Assembly: GCA_003075315.1 (NCBI GenBank)
Contig: QDFQ01000001.1
Location: 1,593,998-1,657,997, forward strand
Origin: Arthrobacter sp. TPD3018
Lineage (GTDB): Bacteria > Pseudomonadota > Alphaproteobacteria > Sphingomonadales > Sphingomonadaceae
DNA: 64,000 bases
Direction of reading: 5' to 3'
Position 1 is the stretch's first letter. Each line of letters opens with the position of its first letter. Shown in pieces: positions 54,325-63,064 of the stretch. Below the pieces are notes generated by a model, which worked only from the letters and a program-made list of their open reading frames with translations, was not told where the DNA came from and did not search any database. The position numbers and the translations under genes were made by a program.

Positions 54325-56029
54325 AGACGTGGCGTTCGGCCTTTGCGCCGGGGTGGGTGACCGCGCCCTGGAAGGCGGGACCGACGTTCTGGGCATAGCG
54401 CCACAATGCGCCCGCGCCGTAATCGTTCACCCGCGGCGTCCAGGCGGCGCGGCGGGCGGCGAGCGTGGCGTCGTCGACCAGCAGATCGATGGTCCCGGCT
54501 TCGGCGTCGATGCGGATCGTGTCGCCGTCCTCTACCAAGGCGATCGGGCCGCCCTCTGCCGCCTCGGGCCCGACATGGCCGATGCAGAAGCCCCGCGTGC
54601 CGCCTGAGAAACGACCATCGGTGATCAGCGCGACCTTTTCGCCCATGCCGAGGCCGTAGAGCGCCGCGGTGGTCGACAGCATTTCGCGCATGCCCGGACC
54701 GCCCTTCGGCCCTTCGTAGCGAATGACGATGACCTCGCCCTCATTGATCGCTCGCGCCTCGACGGCAGCAAAGGCATCTTCCTCGCAATCGAAGCACCGC
54801 GCCGGGCCTTCGAATTGCAGGCGGTGCATGCCCGCGACCTTCACGATCGCGCCATTGGGGGCGAGGCTGCCGCGCAGGCCCACGACTCCGCCGGTCGGCG
54901 TGATCGGCGTAGCGATGTCGTAGATGACCTTCTGGTCGGGGTTCCACGTCACCTGATCGATGTTCTCGCCGAGCGTCTTGCCGGTGACGGTCATGCAATT
55001 GCCGTCGAGGAAGCCGCCGGCGAGCATCGTCTTCATCAGCATGTAGACGCCACCGGCCTCATGCATATCCTTGGCGACATACTGACCACCCGGCTTGAGG
55101 TCTGCGATGTAAGGCGTTGTCTTGAAAGCATCAGCGACGTCGAACAGGTCGAAATCGATGCCGGCTTCGTTCGCCATCGCCGGGAGGTGAAGCGCGGCGT
55201 TGGTCGAACCGCCGGTCGCGGCAACGACGCGGGCGGCGTTGATGAACGCCTCACGCGTGCAGATGTCGCGCGGGCGCAGGTTGCGCGCGACCAGCTCCAT
55301 CACCTGCGCACCGGCCGCGACGGCGATCTGTTCGCGCGTGGTGTAAGGAGCCGGCACCATGTTGCTGTTTGGCAAGGATAAACCGATCGCTTCACCGACG
55401 CAGGCCATGGTATTGGCGGTGAACTGACCGCCGCATGCGCCGTGCCCTGGGCAGGCGACCTTTTCCAGCTCATGCACCTCGGACAGCGGGCAGGCCCCAG
55501 CGGCATATTTGCCGACGACCTCGAACACGTCGACGACGGTAACGTCGCGGTCGTGGAACCGGCCGGGCAGGATCGATCCGCCATAAACGAAGATCGACGG
55601 GATATTGAGGCGCAGCATCGCCATCATCATGCCGGGCAACGACTTGTCGCAGCCGGCGAAGCCGACCAGCGCGTCATAGCAATGGCCGCGGACCGACACC
55701 TCAACCGAATCGGCGATGACCTCGCGGCTGACGAGGCTGGCCTTCATACCCTGATGGCCCATCGCGATGCCGTCGGTGACGGTGATCGTGTTGAACCGGC
55801 GCGGCATGCCACCGCCCTGGATCACACCCGCCTGCGCGGCATCGGCCTGTGCGTTGAGCGTGGTGTTGCAGGGCGCCGAATTGTTGCCGGCGCTCGCCAG
55901 CGCGACGAAGGGCTTGGCGATATCCTGTTCGGTGAGGCCCATCGCATAATAATAGCTGCGGTGGGGCGCACGTTCGGGACCGACGGAGACGTGGCGGCTA
56001 GGCAGGCGGGTTTTGTCGAACTGGGTCAT
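54311..56029 (-). CDS. ilvD: Dihydroxy-acid dehydratase
   Basis: 572 residues. Third step of valine/isoleucine synthesis (dihydroxy acid to 2-oxo acid). Cluster-binding cysteines are in [26 protein letters not shown] and [16 protein letters not shown]. The C-terminal [28 protein letters not shown] is typical. Length and start are normal. Confidence 0.97.
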   Translation of the reverse strand: MTQFDKTRLPSRHVSVGPERAPHRSYYYAMGLTEQDIAKPFVALASAGNNSAPCNTTLNAQADAAQAGVIQGGGMPRRFNTITVTDGIAMGHQGMKASLVSREVIADSVEVSVRGHCYDALVGFAGCDKSLPGMMMAMLRLNIPSIFVYGGSILPGRFHDRDVTVVDVFEVVGKYAAGACPLSEVHELEKVACPGHGACGGQFTANTMACVGEAIGLSLPNSNMVPAPYTTREQIAVAAGAQVMELVARNLRPRDICTREAFINAARVVAATGGSTNAALHLPAMANEAGIDFDLFDVADAFKTTPYIADLKPGGQYVAKDMHEAGGVYMLMKTMLAGGFLDGNCMTVTGKTLGENIDQVTWNPDQKVIYDIATPITPTGGVVGLRGSLAPNGAIVKVAGMHRLQFEGPARCFDCEEDAFAAVEARAINEGEVIVIRYEGPKGGPGMREMLSTTAALYGLGMGEKVALITDGRFSGGTRGFCIGHVGPEAAEGGPIALVEDGDTIRIDAEAGTIDLLVDDATLAARRAAWTPRVNDYGAGALWRYAQNVGPAFQGAVTHPGAKAERHVYADI

Positions 56030-56072
56030 GGCGACGCCCTATGTCGCGAAAGGCCCCATCTGCGCAAGCTTG

Positions 56073-56987
56073 TTACGCGTAATATCGCACGCGCGCGCGG
56101 CGGAGAATGCGGTCCTCGATCGAGAAATACAGCGATATCATACCGTTCTCGACAATTGTTGACGCGGCGAAGGCGATATCGGTCTTGGCGCGATCTTCGG
56201 GCGGCGGCGGCAGGATCAGCGGTTCGATGCCGCGGCCGGTGACCGTGGCGAAATCAGGTGTGAAACTGATCCAGCCGATCCGCCAGCGCGCATCCAGCGT
56301 TGCGCCATTGTAGAACATCACCGGATCGGCACCGGGCAGCTGGCAGATCGGGCCGGTGGACAGGTGCCAATTGTCCCACGATTTCGGCCGTATCGGAAAC
56401 GGATCGTCGAGCGACGTCCAGAGATCGCCGAGCCGATCCGCGCGCGCGATGCCGACGCGCGAGGCGCCGACGCCCTTTTCCTCTGCCGCGGCATATTCGT
56501 AGAACAATCGCCAACCGTCGTGCGGCGTCGGGGCGAAGGTCGCTTCCTTGATATTGCCCTCGCCCTCGGGTGCGGCGAGGACGACGCGGCGTTTGGTCAG
56601 CTGGTCGAGCGACGGACCGGTCGCGGCGATCATCACGCCTTGGCTGCGCTTGGCATCGACTCCGGTGTAATAGACGACGTAGGTGCCGTCGTCCGTCCTG
56701 AGCACGGTCGGGTCTTCGCAGCCCCCGGCATCCGGGTCTGTCGGATCGCTGCCCGGAGCGATGGCGATCTGATCATCCAGCGTGAAGGTCAGGCCGTCAT
56801 CGCTCCAGGCACTGGCAATGAGCCCGGTCGGGTCGTTTGGCCCGAGCGGGTTGGGAACGCCGCGCACCAGCATGCGATAGCGCCCGTCCTCGCGCCAGAC
56901 GAAAGGGCTCATCAGGTCCATGCCGTCGAGCGGCGAGCCGGTTGCGATGGTAACGTCGTCGAGCGCTTCGACGGCATAGGTCGGCAT
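56073..56987 (-). CDS. GH130-like glycosidase/phosphorylase family protein
   Basis: 304 residues folded as a five-bladed propeller by homology: it resembles the GH130 (beta-mannoside phosphorylase/mannosidase) superfamily, with DLMSPFVWREDGRYRMLVRG, GGCEDPTVLRTDDGTYVVYYTGVD and DPVMFYNGATLDARWRIGWISF. It lacks a signal peptide. It lies 3 bp after the SDR gene and should be co-transcribed; a shared sugar-oxidation/hydrolysis role is possible but not shown. Confidence 0.8.
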   Translation of the reverse strand: MPTYAVEALDDVTIATGSPLDGMDLMSPFVWREDGRYRMLVRGVPNPLGPNDPTGLIASAWSDDGLTFTLDDQIAIAPGSDPTDPDAGGCEDPTVLRTDDGTYVVYYTGVDAKRSQGVMIAATGPSLDQLTKRRVVLAAPEGEGNIKEATFAPTPHDGWRLFYEYAAAEEKGVGASRVGIARADRLGDLWTSLDDPFPIRPKSWDNWHLSTGPICQLPGADPVMFYNGATLDARWRIGWISFTPDFATVTGRGIEPLILPPPPEDRAKTDIAFAASTIVENGMISLYFSIEDRILRRARVRYYA

Positions 56988-56990
56988 CGG

Positions 56991-57755
56991 TCAGGCCCCC
57001 TGCGCAATGACCAGGCTGAGCGCGCCGTCGATCGTTACGGTCGTCCCGGTGATGTAGTCCGCGGCGGGCGAGAGCAGGAAGGCGACGAGCGTCGCGACCT
57101 CCTCGGGCTTGCCGGCGCGGCCCCAGGGGATATTGGCTTCCAGCGACTGGCGATAGGATGCGTCCTCCATCGCATGTTCGTTCATCGGCGTCAGGATCAT
57201 GCCGGGCGCGACACCGTTGACCGCGATCTTCGCGGGTGCGAGTTCGAGTGCGAGCGTGGCCGTAAGCTGTGCCAGGCCGCCCTTCGCCGCATCGTAGTCG
57301 ACGCCGCCCGGCCGCGGCGCGCGTTCGTGAATCGACGAGATGTTGACGATCCGGCCGCCCTGCCCGGCCTTTTCGGCCGCACGCACGAAGCGGCGGCAGG
57401 TCAGGAAGGGGCCGTAGAGGTCGGAGCGTATGACGCGGTCGAAATGGTCGAGCGGCATGTCGACCAATTTGGTGCCGCTCATGTTGAGGCCGGCGGAATT
57501 GACCAGCCATGTCGCGGTGCCGAAGCGGCGTTCGGTGTCGGCGAACAGCGCCTCGACCGCGTCTTCGCTGGATACGTCGCACTGGATCGCGTGGACGCGA
57601 TCAGCGCCTGCGGCCTGGGCGACCTTGGCTGCGGCGTCCGCATCGCGGAAATAGGTGAAGACGACGAGCGCGCCCGCAGCCGCGAGGGCGGCGACGCACG
57701 CCGCCCCGATACCGGACTCGCCGCCCGTCACCACCGCGATCGGATTGTCTACCAT
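56991..57755 (-). CDS. SDR family oxidoreductase
   Basis: 254 residues of the classical short-chain dehydrogenase type. The cofactor motif AVVTGGESGIGAA, NSAGLNMSG, catalytic Ser in NISSIHE and YDAAK (Tyr and Lys), and the C-terminal SPAADYITGTTVTIDG match glucose-1-dehydrogenase-like enzymes. The sugar-like substrate is inferred from its GH130-like neighbour, 3 bp downstream. Confidence 0.92.
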   Translation of the reverse strand: MVDNPIAVVTGGESGIGAACVAALAAAGALVVFTYFRDADAAAKVAQAAGADRVHAIQCDVSSEDAVEALFADTERRFGTATWLVNSAGLNMSGTKLVDMPLDHFDRVIRSDLYGPFLTCRRFVRAAEKAGQGGRIVNISSIHERAPRPGGVDYDAAKGGLAQLTATLALELAPAKIAVNGVAPGMILTPMNEHAMEDASYRQSLEANIPWGRAGKPEEVATLVAFLLSPAADYITGTTVTIDGALSLVIAQGA

Positions 57756-57852
57756 GCACCTTGCCCCATTGTTACGTCCGGAATCGACGCTACCAATGCG
57801 ACGGGGTGGTCAATCGTTCCGGTGACAAATGCGTCATGCCGGACGAAGCGCG

Positions 57853-58203
57853 TTACAGCGCGGCGAGAGCCTTGGCGACGCCGTCCATCGTGAAGGGCTT
57901 CTGGAGCACCGGGCGATCGCGGAAGCGGCTGTCGACGCTGTCGTCGCTGCCGCCGGTCGCGAATACGAACGGAATGTCGCGCGCGGCGAGCGCTTCGGCG
58001 ACGGGAGTGCTCTTCTCACCGCCGCGCAGGTTGACGTCGAGGATCGCGGCGTCGATGCCGCCGTCCTCCACCCGCGCCAAGGCGCCGGCCACCGTATCGA
58101 CGGTGCCGACCGGCGTCTTGTCGAGCACCTCGAGGAAATCCTCGAGCATCATCGCGATGAGCGGTTCGTCCTCGACGATGAGGATTTGGGTGAGCGCAGA
58201 CAT
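57853..58203 (-). CDS. Stand-alone receiver-domain response regulator
   Basis: 116 residues, only a receiver domain. Acidic pocket ED at 11-12, phospho-acceptor Asp56 (AAILDVNLRGGE), Thr83 and Lys102 (LQKPFTMDGV) are intact. There is no output domain, so it acts by protein contact or as a phosphate sink. It lies 57 bp downstream of cckA on the same strand and may be co-transcribed, making CckA or ChpT a plausible partner; it is not an obvious CpdR. Confidence 0.9.
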   Translation of the reverse strand: MSALTQILIVEDEPLIAMMLEDFLEVLDKTPVGTVDTVAGALARVEDGGIDAAILDVNLRGGEKSTPVAEALAARDIPFVFATGGSDDSVDSRFRDRPVLQKPFTMDGVAKALAAL

Positions 58204-58218
58204 GCTCAGCCCTTACCC

Positions 58219-58243
58219 GTGGTTGTTACACGCTGACAACCAC
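58219..58243. repeat. Inverted repeat GTGGTTGT-N9-ACAACCAC between cckA and the receiver gene
   Basis: Perfect 8-bp arms (58219-58226, 58236-58243), 16 bp before the receiver-gene start and 18 bp after the cckA stop. A possible operator or weak intercistronic hairpin. Confidence 0.5.
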
Positions 58244-58260
58244 TCGTTTGTAACGGTGTG

Positions 58261-60642
58261 CTACCGCGTCGTGAGGACGTCGCGCGCGGCTTCCGCCAAT
58301 TGCTGCACGCTGAAGGGCTTGGGCAGGAAGGCGACGTTGTCGAGGTCGATCGACTTGCGCAACTGCTCCTCGGCATAGCCCGACATGAAGATGATCGGCA
58401 GGTCGGGGTAGCGGTCGCGCGCGTGGCGGACCATCGTCGGGCCATCCATCGTCGGCATCACCACGTCGCTGATGAGCAGGTCTGGCCGGCCGTTGCGATC
58501 GAGCAGTTCCAGCGCCGCCTCGCCATTCTCGGCGGTCATCACCGTATAGCCCTGCCGCGTCAGCGCGCGTTCGGCGACGGCGCGGACCATATCCTCGTCC
58601 TCGACGAGCAAGATAGTGCCAGTGCCCCAGACCTCGACCGGTTTGGCGGGCGCCCGCGGCGCAGGCGCGCGGGTCGCGGTGCCCGCCGCGTGGACGGGCA
58701 GATAGATGCTGAAGGTCGCCCCCTGCCCCGGCTTGGTATCGGCGAAGATCCAGCCGCCCGACTGTTTGACGATGCCATAGACGGTGGACAGGCCGAGCCC
58801 TGTGCCCTTGCCCACCTCCTTGGTGGTAAAGAAGGGTTCGAAAATCTTCGGCAAGACCTCGGGCGGGATGCCGCCGCCGGTGTCGCTGACGATCAGCGCG
58901 GTGTAATCGGCGACCGGCAGGATGTCGGTGCCCATCGCCCGCACGTCGGCCGCGGTGACGCTGCGCGTCTGGATGGTGAGCGTGCCGCCACCGCGCGGAT
59001 TGTGCGCCAGCATCGCGTCGCGCGCATTGACCGCGAGATTGACGACGACCTGTTCGAGCTGCCCCGGATCGGCACGCACGGCGCCCAGGTTGCGACCATG
59101 GCTGACGTCGAGGCGGATCTGCTCGCCCATCAGCCGCTTCAAAAGGTTGGACACCTCCGCCACCACATCGGGCAGTTGCAGCGTCTGCGGGCGGAGCGTC
59201 TGCTGGCGGCTGAACGCGAGCAGCTGGCGCGTCAGGCTGGCGGCGCGGTTCGAATTGGTGCGGATCTGCTGGATGTCGTCGTAATCGCTGTCGCCCGGCG
59301 AATGGCGCATCATCATCAGATCGCAATGGCCTATAATTGCGGTGAGGATGTTGTTGAAGTCGTGCGCGACGCCGCCGGCAAGCTGACCCACGGCCTGCAT
59401 CTTGGTCGCCTGTGCCACCTCGCGCTTCAGGCGGCTTTCCTCGCTATTGTCCTTGAGGCTGAGCAATACGGCCGCGTCGCCCAGGCCGCGGGCGCCGGCG
59501 ATCGTGAGCGCGACCGGTTCGTCGGGATGGTCTTTCAGCCGCACCGCCATGTCCGACGAATGCGTCGCGCCGCTGGCGAAGCGGCGGATCGCATCGGCGA
59601 CCGCCGCCTTGTCCTCGCGCACCACCAGATCGCCCGGATAGAGGGGCGCCGCGGCGGGATCGACGCCGGCCGCGCGAACGAAGGCGTCGTTCATCTGAAG
59701 GAAGCGGCCTTCCCGATCGACCAGCGCCATGCCGAAGGGCATCAGGCTGACGAGGCTGCGGACATGTTCGGAGGCGCTGGCACCAATCGCCGGCGCGGTG
59801 TCCACGTCATCGAGCAGCGCAATCAGCGTCGGTGCGTCGGGAACGTCGGTGAAGGGGATCTCCACCACGCGCAACGGCGTGCCGTCCAGCCCCTCGCGCT
59901 CGAAGCGGACGAGGCCGCGGCTGTCGGTGATGAGCAGGCGGGCGAAGTCGCGCCCCTCCAGACCCGTGTCGGCGGCGATGGCGCGCCGGGCGAGCAGGCG
60001 GTTGGCGGCACGGACGCGGCCGTCGCTGCCCAGCAGCGCCGCCATGACGCCGGACGTGCCGAGCCGCTCGCCCATCGCCCCGGTGACCAGCGCTTCGGTG
60101 GACGCCGCGGCATCGTGCTGCCGGACGATGGCGAAGCGCCAGACGAGCATGTCGCCCTCGTCGCCGGCGCGGGCGATCTGCGCGGTCAGCCGGTGCGGTC
60201 CGGCACGCAGGCCCCGCACCTCGCCATGACCGTCGCGCCAGGCGATGCGGCCGGCGTTGCCGAGTTCGGCGACGCCCTCTCCCGCCAGCGGCAGGCCGGG
60301 CGGTGTGGGGAAACCTTCGAACAGAGCCTCATAGGCGTCGTTGGCGCAGACGAGGCGGCCGGCGCGATCCGTGATCGCCACGGCATCGGTGCTCGCCTGC
60401 GCGACTGCGCGGGTGAAGGCCCAGTCGATCGTCGGCGAGGGGGATGCCTTGGACGGCGCCAGCATCCGCCACGCGATCACCGCGCCTGCGGCCACGATCC
60501 CCGTGGCGAGGAATCCCGCGGCGGCGACGATGCTGCCGACCAGCCACAGCACGAGCGCCGCGGCCGCCACCGTCGCGACGCCGGCGACGAGCGCAGCGGC
60601 ACGGGTGGGGTTGAGATGTGTCGAAAGGGGGAGCGAGGCCAT
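58261..60642 (-). CDS. cckA: CckA-type hybrid sensor histidine kinase
   Basis: 793 residues. Two N-terminal membrane helices (about 14-60) are followed by PAS-like domains (about 70-400). The DHp domain contains MQAVGQLAGGVAHDFNNILTAIIGHCDLMMMRHSPGD (His near 426), the CckA signature, then the ATPase domain (NLAVNARDAM, DTGGGIPPEVLPKIFEPFFTTKEVGKGTGLGL). A C-terminal receiver has its Asp near residue 724 (LLISDVVMPTMDG) and Lys in FLPKPF. CckA phosphorylates CtrA and CpdR through ChpT, governing cell cycle and motility. No ctrA, chpT or divL is in the window. Confidence 0.95.
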   Translation of the reverse strand: MASLPLSTHLNPTRAAALVAGVATVAAAALVLWLVGSIVAAAGFLATGIVAAGAVIAWRMLAPSKASPSPTIDWAFTRAVAQASTDAVAITDRAGRLVCANDAYEALFEGFPTPPGLPLAGEGVAELGNAGRIAWRDGHGEVRGLRAGPHRLTAQIARAGDEGDMLVWRFAIVRQHDAAASTEALVTGAMGERLGTSGVMAALLGSDGRVRAANRLLARRAIAADTGLEGRDFARLLITDSRGLVRFEREGLDGTPLRVVEIPFTDVPDAPTLIALLDDVDTAPAIGASASEHVRSLVSLMPFGMALVDREGRFLQMNDAFVRAAGVDPAAAPLYPGDLVVREDKAAVADAIRRFASGATHSSDMAVRLKDHPDEPVALTIAGARGLGDAAVLLSLKDNSEESRLKREVAQATKMQAVGQLAGGVAHDFNNILTAIIGHCDLMMMRHSPGDSDYDDIQQIRTNSNRAASLTRQLLAFSRQQTLRPQTLQLPDVVAEVSNLLKRLMGEQIRLDVSHGRNLGAVRADPGQLEQVVVNLAVNARDAMLAHNPRGGGTLTIQTRSVTAADVRAMGTDILPVADYTALIVSDTGGGIPPEVLPKIFEPFFTTKEVGKGTGLGLSTVYGIVKQSGGWIFADTKPGQGATFSIYLPVHAAGTATRAPAPRAPAKPVEVWGTGTILLVEDEDMVRAVAERALTRQGYTVMTAENGEAALELLDRNGRPDLLISDVVMPTMDGPTMVRHARDRYPDLPIIFMSGYAEEQLRKSIDLDNVAFLPKPFSVQQLAEAARDVLTTR

Positions 60643-60743
60643 GCCCGCCCGTCATCGCGGGATCGGGCGGGGCGCGTCAAGCGATTGGTGTAGTGGGCTA
60701 TCGCGCGGGCGATGTCGTTGCAGCAATCGGGGCGAACCGTACC

Positions 60744-60818
60744 GTCATTGCGAGCGCAGCGAAGCAATCCGGGGCGTCCTGGTCCGGCTCTGGATTGCCG
60801 CGCTTCGCTCGCAATGAC
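60744..60818. repeat. 75-bp palindromic repeat, family 2 (copy 2)
   Basis: Same ends and orientation as the copy at 24935-25009, with a few base differences. It lies between cckA and the stop of the first M13 peptidase gene. Confidence 0.92.
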
Positions 60819-60873
60819 GGGCTTGGGTTGGTGCCTTAGCCCCCCCCGTCATCATCGGAGGGGGGCGTATCCT

Positions 60874-62895
60874 TTACCAGATGCGGACGCGCTGATCCGG
60901 CGTCAGAACCAGCTTGCCACCAGGTGCGGGCTTGTAGGCGCCGTACCAGGGATCGAGGTTGCGGACGACCCAGGCGCGCTGCTGCGACGGGCTGTGCGGG
61001 TCGGTCATCAGGCGCTGCTTCAGGTTCGCCTCGCGATAGTTGCGACGCCACACCTGCGCCCAGCCGAGGTAGAAGCGCTGGTCGCCGGTCAGACCGTCGA
61101 TTACCGGCGCCTCGCGCCCGCCCAGCGACGCCTTGTACGCGTCATAGGCGACCGAGAGGCCAGCGAGGTCGGCGGTGTTCTCACCCAAGGTCAGCGCGCC
61201 GTTGACGTGCATGCCGGGCAGCGGTTCGTAGGCATTATACTGGTCGACCAGCCGCTGGGTTAGCGCCTTGAAGCGCGTGACGTCCTCCGGCATCCACCAG
61301 TCGGTCAGCTGGCCGTGCGCGTCGTACTTCGATCCCTGGTCGTCGAAGTGATGGCTCAGCTCGTGGCCGATCACCGCACCGATACCGCCATAATTGACCG
61401 CAGGGTCCGCCTTCGGATCGAAGAACGGCGGCTGCAGGATCGCGGCGGGGAAGACGATTTCGACCATGCCAAAATTGGCATAAGCGTTCACCGTCATCGG
61501 GGTCATGCCCCATTCCCAGCGCTGCAGCGGCTTGCCGAGGTGGCTGATATTGTATTCGTGACCCCATTGGCGCGCGCGCAGGGCGTTGCCGAAGGCGTCG
61601 CCCTTGACGATCTTCAGGTTGCCGTAATCGCGCCACTGGCTGGGATAGCCGATCTTCGGCGTGAACGCGGCGAGCTTGGCGTGCGCCTTCACCTTCGTCT
61701 CGGGCGCCATCCATTCGAGCTTGTCGATGCGCTTGCCCATCGCGGCGATGACGTTCTTGACCAGCTGGTCGGCCGACGCCTTGGTTTCGGGCGGAAAATA
61801 TTGCGCGACGTAGAGCTTGCTGACCTCGTCCGACAGCGCGCCGCTGGTGAAGCCCACCGCGCGCTTCCAGCGATCTTCCTGCTGCGGCGTGCCCGACAGC
61901 GTGGTGCCGTAGAAGGCGAATTGTTCGTCGTCGAACGCCTTGGGTAGTACGCCCGCAAACCCGTCGAGGCTGCGGACCAGCAATTGATCCTGCAACACGC
62001 CGATCGGCGCGGCGCCAATCAGCTTGGCGATGCCGGTCACGGCGCTCGGCTGCGACACGATCAGCGAATCGACGGGCGTGCCGACGCCCTTCAGATAGGT
62101 GACGAAGTCGAAGCCCGGCGCACTCTGCACCAGCTGCGCGACCGTCATCTTGTTATAGGTCTTGTTGGCGTCGCGGCTGTCGACGCGGCTCCAGCTAACC
62201 TGCGCGATCTGCGTCTCGAAATCGACGATCGCCTTGGCACGCGCGGCGGCATTGGGTTCGCCGGCGAGCGTGAGCACCTTGGTCAGGTGCGCCTCATAGG
62301 CGGCCTTCTCCTTGGCGTTCTTCTCCAGCAGGTAATAGTCGCGGTCGGGCAGGCCGAGGCCCGACTGGCGCATCTCGACGACATAGGTTTCGGGCGCCTT
62401 GTCGTCCTGGCCGACACCGCTGCCGAACGGAATCGACACGCCGTTGCGGTCCGCCTGCGCGAGCAGCGAGGCGTAATTCGCCTTGGTCGAGCGCTTGATC
62501 GTGTCGAGCCACGGCTTGATCGGCGCAAGGCCCTTCGCCTCGATCGCGCCGGTGTCGAGATAGGTCGCGTACGCCGTGCCGATCTTGGAGCCGGGCTGCT
62601 TGGCCGCGGCCTCCAGAATGCCCCTAGTGCGATCGCGCGACAGATCGGCGAGCGTGTCGAACGCGCCGAAGCTCGACTTGTCGGCCGGGATCGCGGTCGT
62701 CTTCGCCCAGGTGCCGTTGGCGTAATTGTAGAAATCGTCGCCCGGCGCGATGCTGCGATCCATGCCCGCTTCGTCGAAGCCGAAAGCGCCGATCTGCGGC
62801 TTGCCCGCTGCGGCGGCGGTAGGCGCCTGCTGCGCATAGACGGCGCCGGCAAGCGCCGAGGCGCCGAGCAGGCCGGCGATGAGATAGGTCTTCAT
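60874..62895 (-). CDS. M13 family zinc metallopeptidase (neprilysin-like)
   Basis: 673 residues with signal peptide MKTYLIAGLLGASALAGAVYA. Family motifs: VNAYANFGMVEIVFPAAILQPPFFDPKADPAVNYGGIGAVIGHELSHHFDDQGSKYD with zinc-binding HELSH, ENTADLAGLSVAYDAYK with the third zinc ligand Glu, and the C-terminal DPHSPSQQRAWVVRNLDPWYGAYKP...VRIW. It cleaves peptides in the periplasm. A second, similar peptidase gene lies directly upstream on the same strand. Confidence 0.96.
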   Translation of the reverse strand: MKTYLIAGLLGASALAGAVYAQQAPTAAAAGKPQIGAFGFDEAGMDRSIAPGDDFYNYANGTWAKTTAIPADKSSFGAFDTLADLSRDRTRGILEAAAKQPGSKIGTAYATYLDTGAIEAKGLAPIKPWLDTIKRSTKANYASLLAQADRNGVSIPFGSGVGQDDKAPETYVVEMRQSGLGLPDRDYYLLEKNAKEKAAYEAHLTKVLTLAGEPNAAARAKAIVDFETQIAQVSWSRVDSRDANKTYNKMTVAQLVQSAPGFDFVTYLKGVGTPVDSLIVSQPSAVTGIAKLIGAAPIGVLQDQLLVRSLDGFAGVLPKAFDDEQFAFYGTTLSGTPQQEDRWKRAVGFTSGALSDEVSKLYVAQYFPPETKASADQLVKNVIAAMGKRIDKLEWMAPETKVKAHAKLAAFTPKIGYPSQWRDYGNLKIVKGDAFGNALRARQWGHEYNISHLGKPLQRWEWGMTPMTVNAYANFGMVEIVFPAAILQPPFFDPKADPAVNYGGIGAVIGHELSHHFDDQGSKYDAHGQLTDWWMPEDVTRFKALTQRLVDQYNAYEPLPGMHVNGALTLGENTADLAGLSVAYDAYKASLGGREAPVIDGLTGDQRFYLGWAQVWRRNYREANLKQRLMTDPHSPSQQRAWVVRNLDPWYGAYKPAPGGKLVLTPDQRVRIW

Positions 62896-62931
62896 GGTCT
62901 CTCCCCGATGGGTCGGTCTGTTCTTTTATGT

Positions 62932-63006
62932 GTCATTGCGAGCGGAGCGACGCAATCCAGAGCTGGATCGGGACGCCCTGCATTGCCTCGCTTCGCTCGC
63001 AATGAC
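62932..63006. repeat. 75-bp palindromic repeat, family 2 (copy 3, inverted core)
   Basis: Outer arms GTCATTGCGAGCG and CGCTCGCAATGAC, but the asymmetric centre (CCAGAGC...GGACGCCCTG) reads in the opposite direction from copies 1 and 2. It separates the two M13 genes. Confidence 0.92.
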
Positions 63007-63064
63007 GAATAACGGAAAAAACAAAACCGCCGCCCGCGGATGGTCGCGGGCGGCGGCGGCAGGA

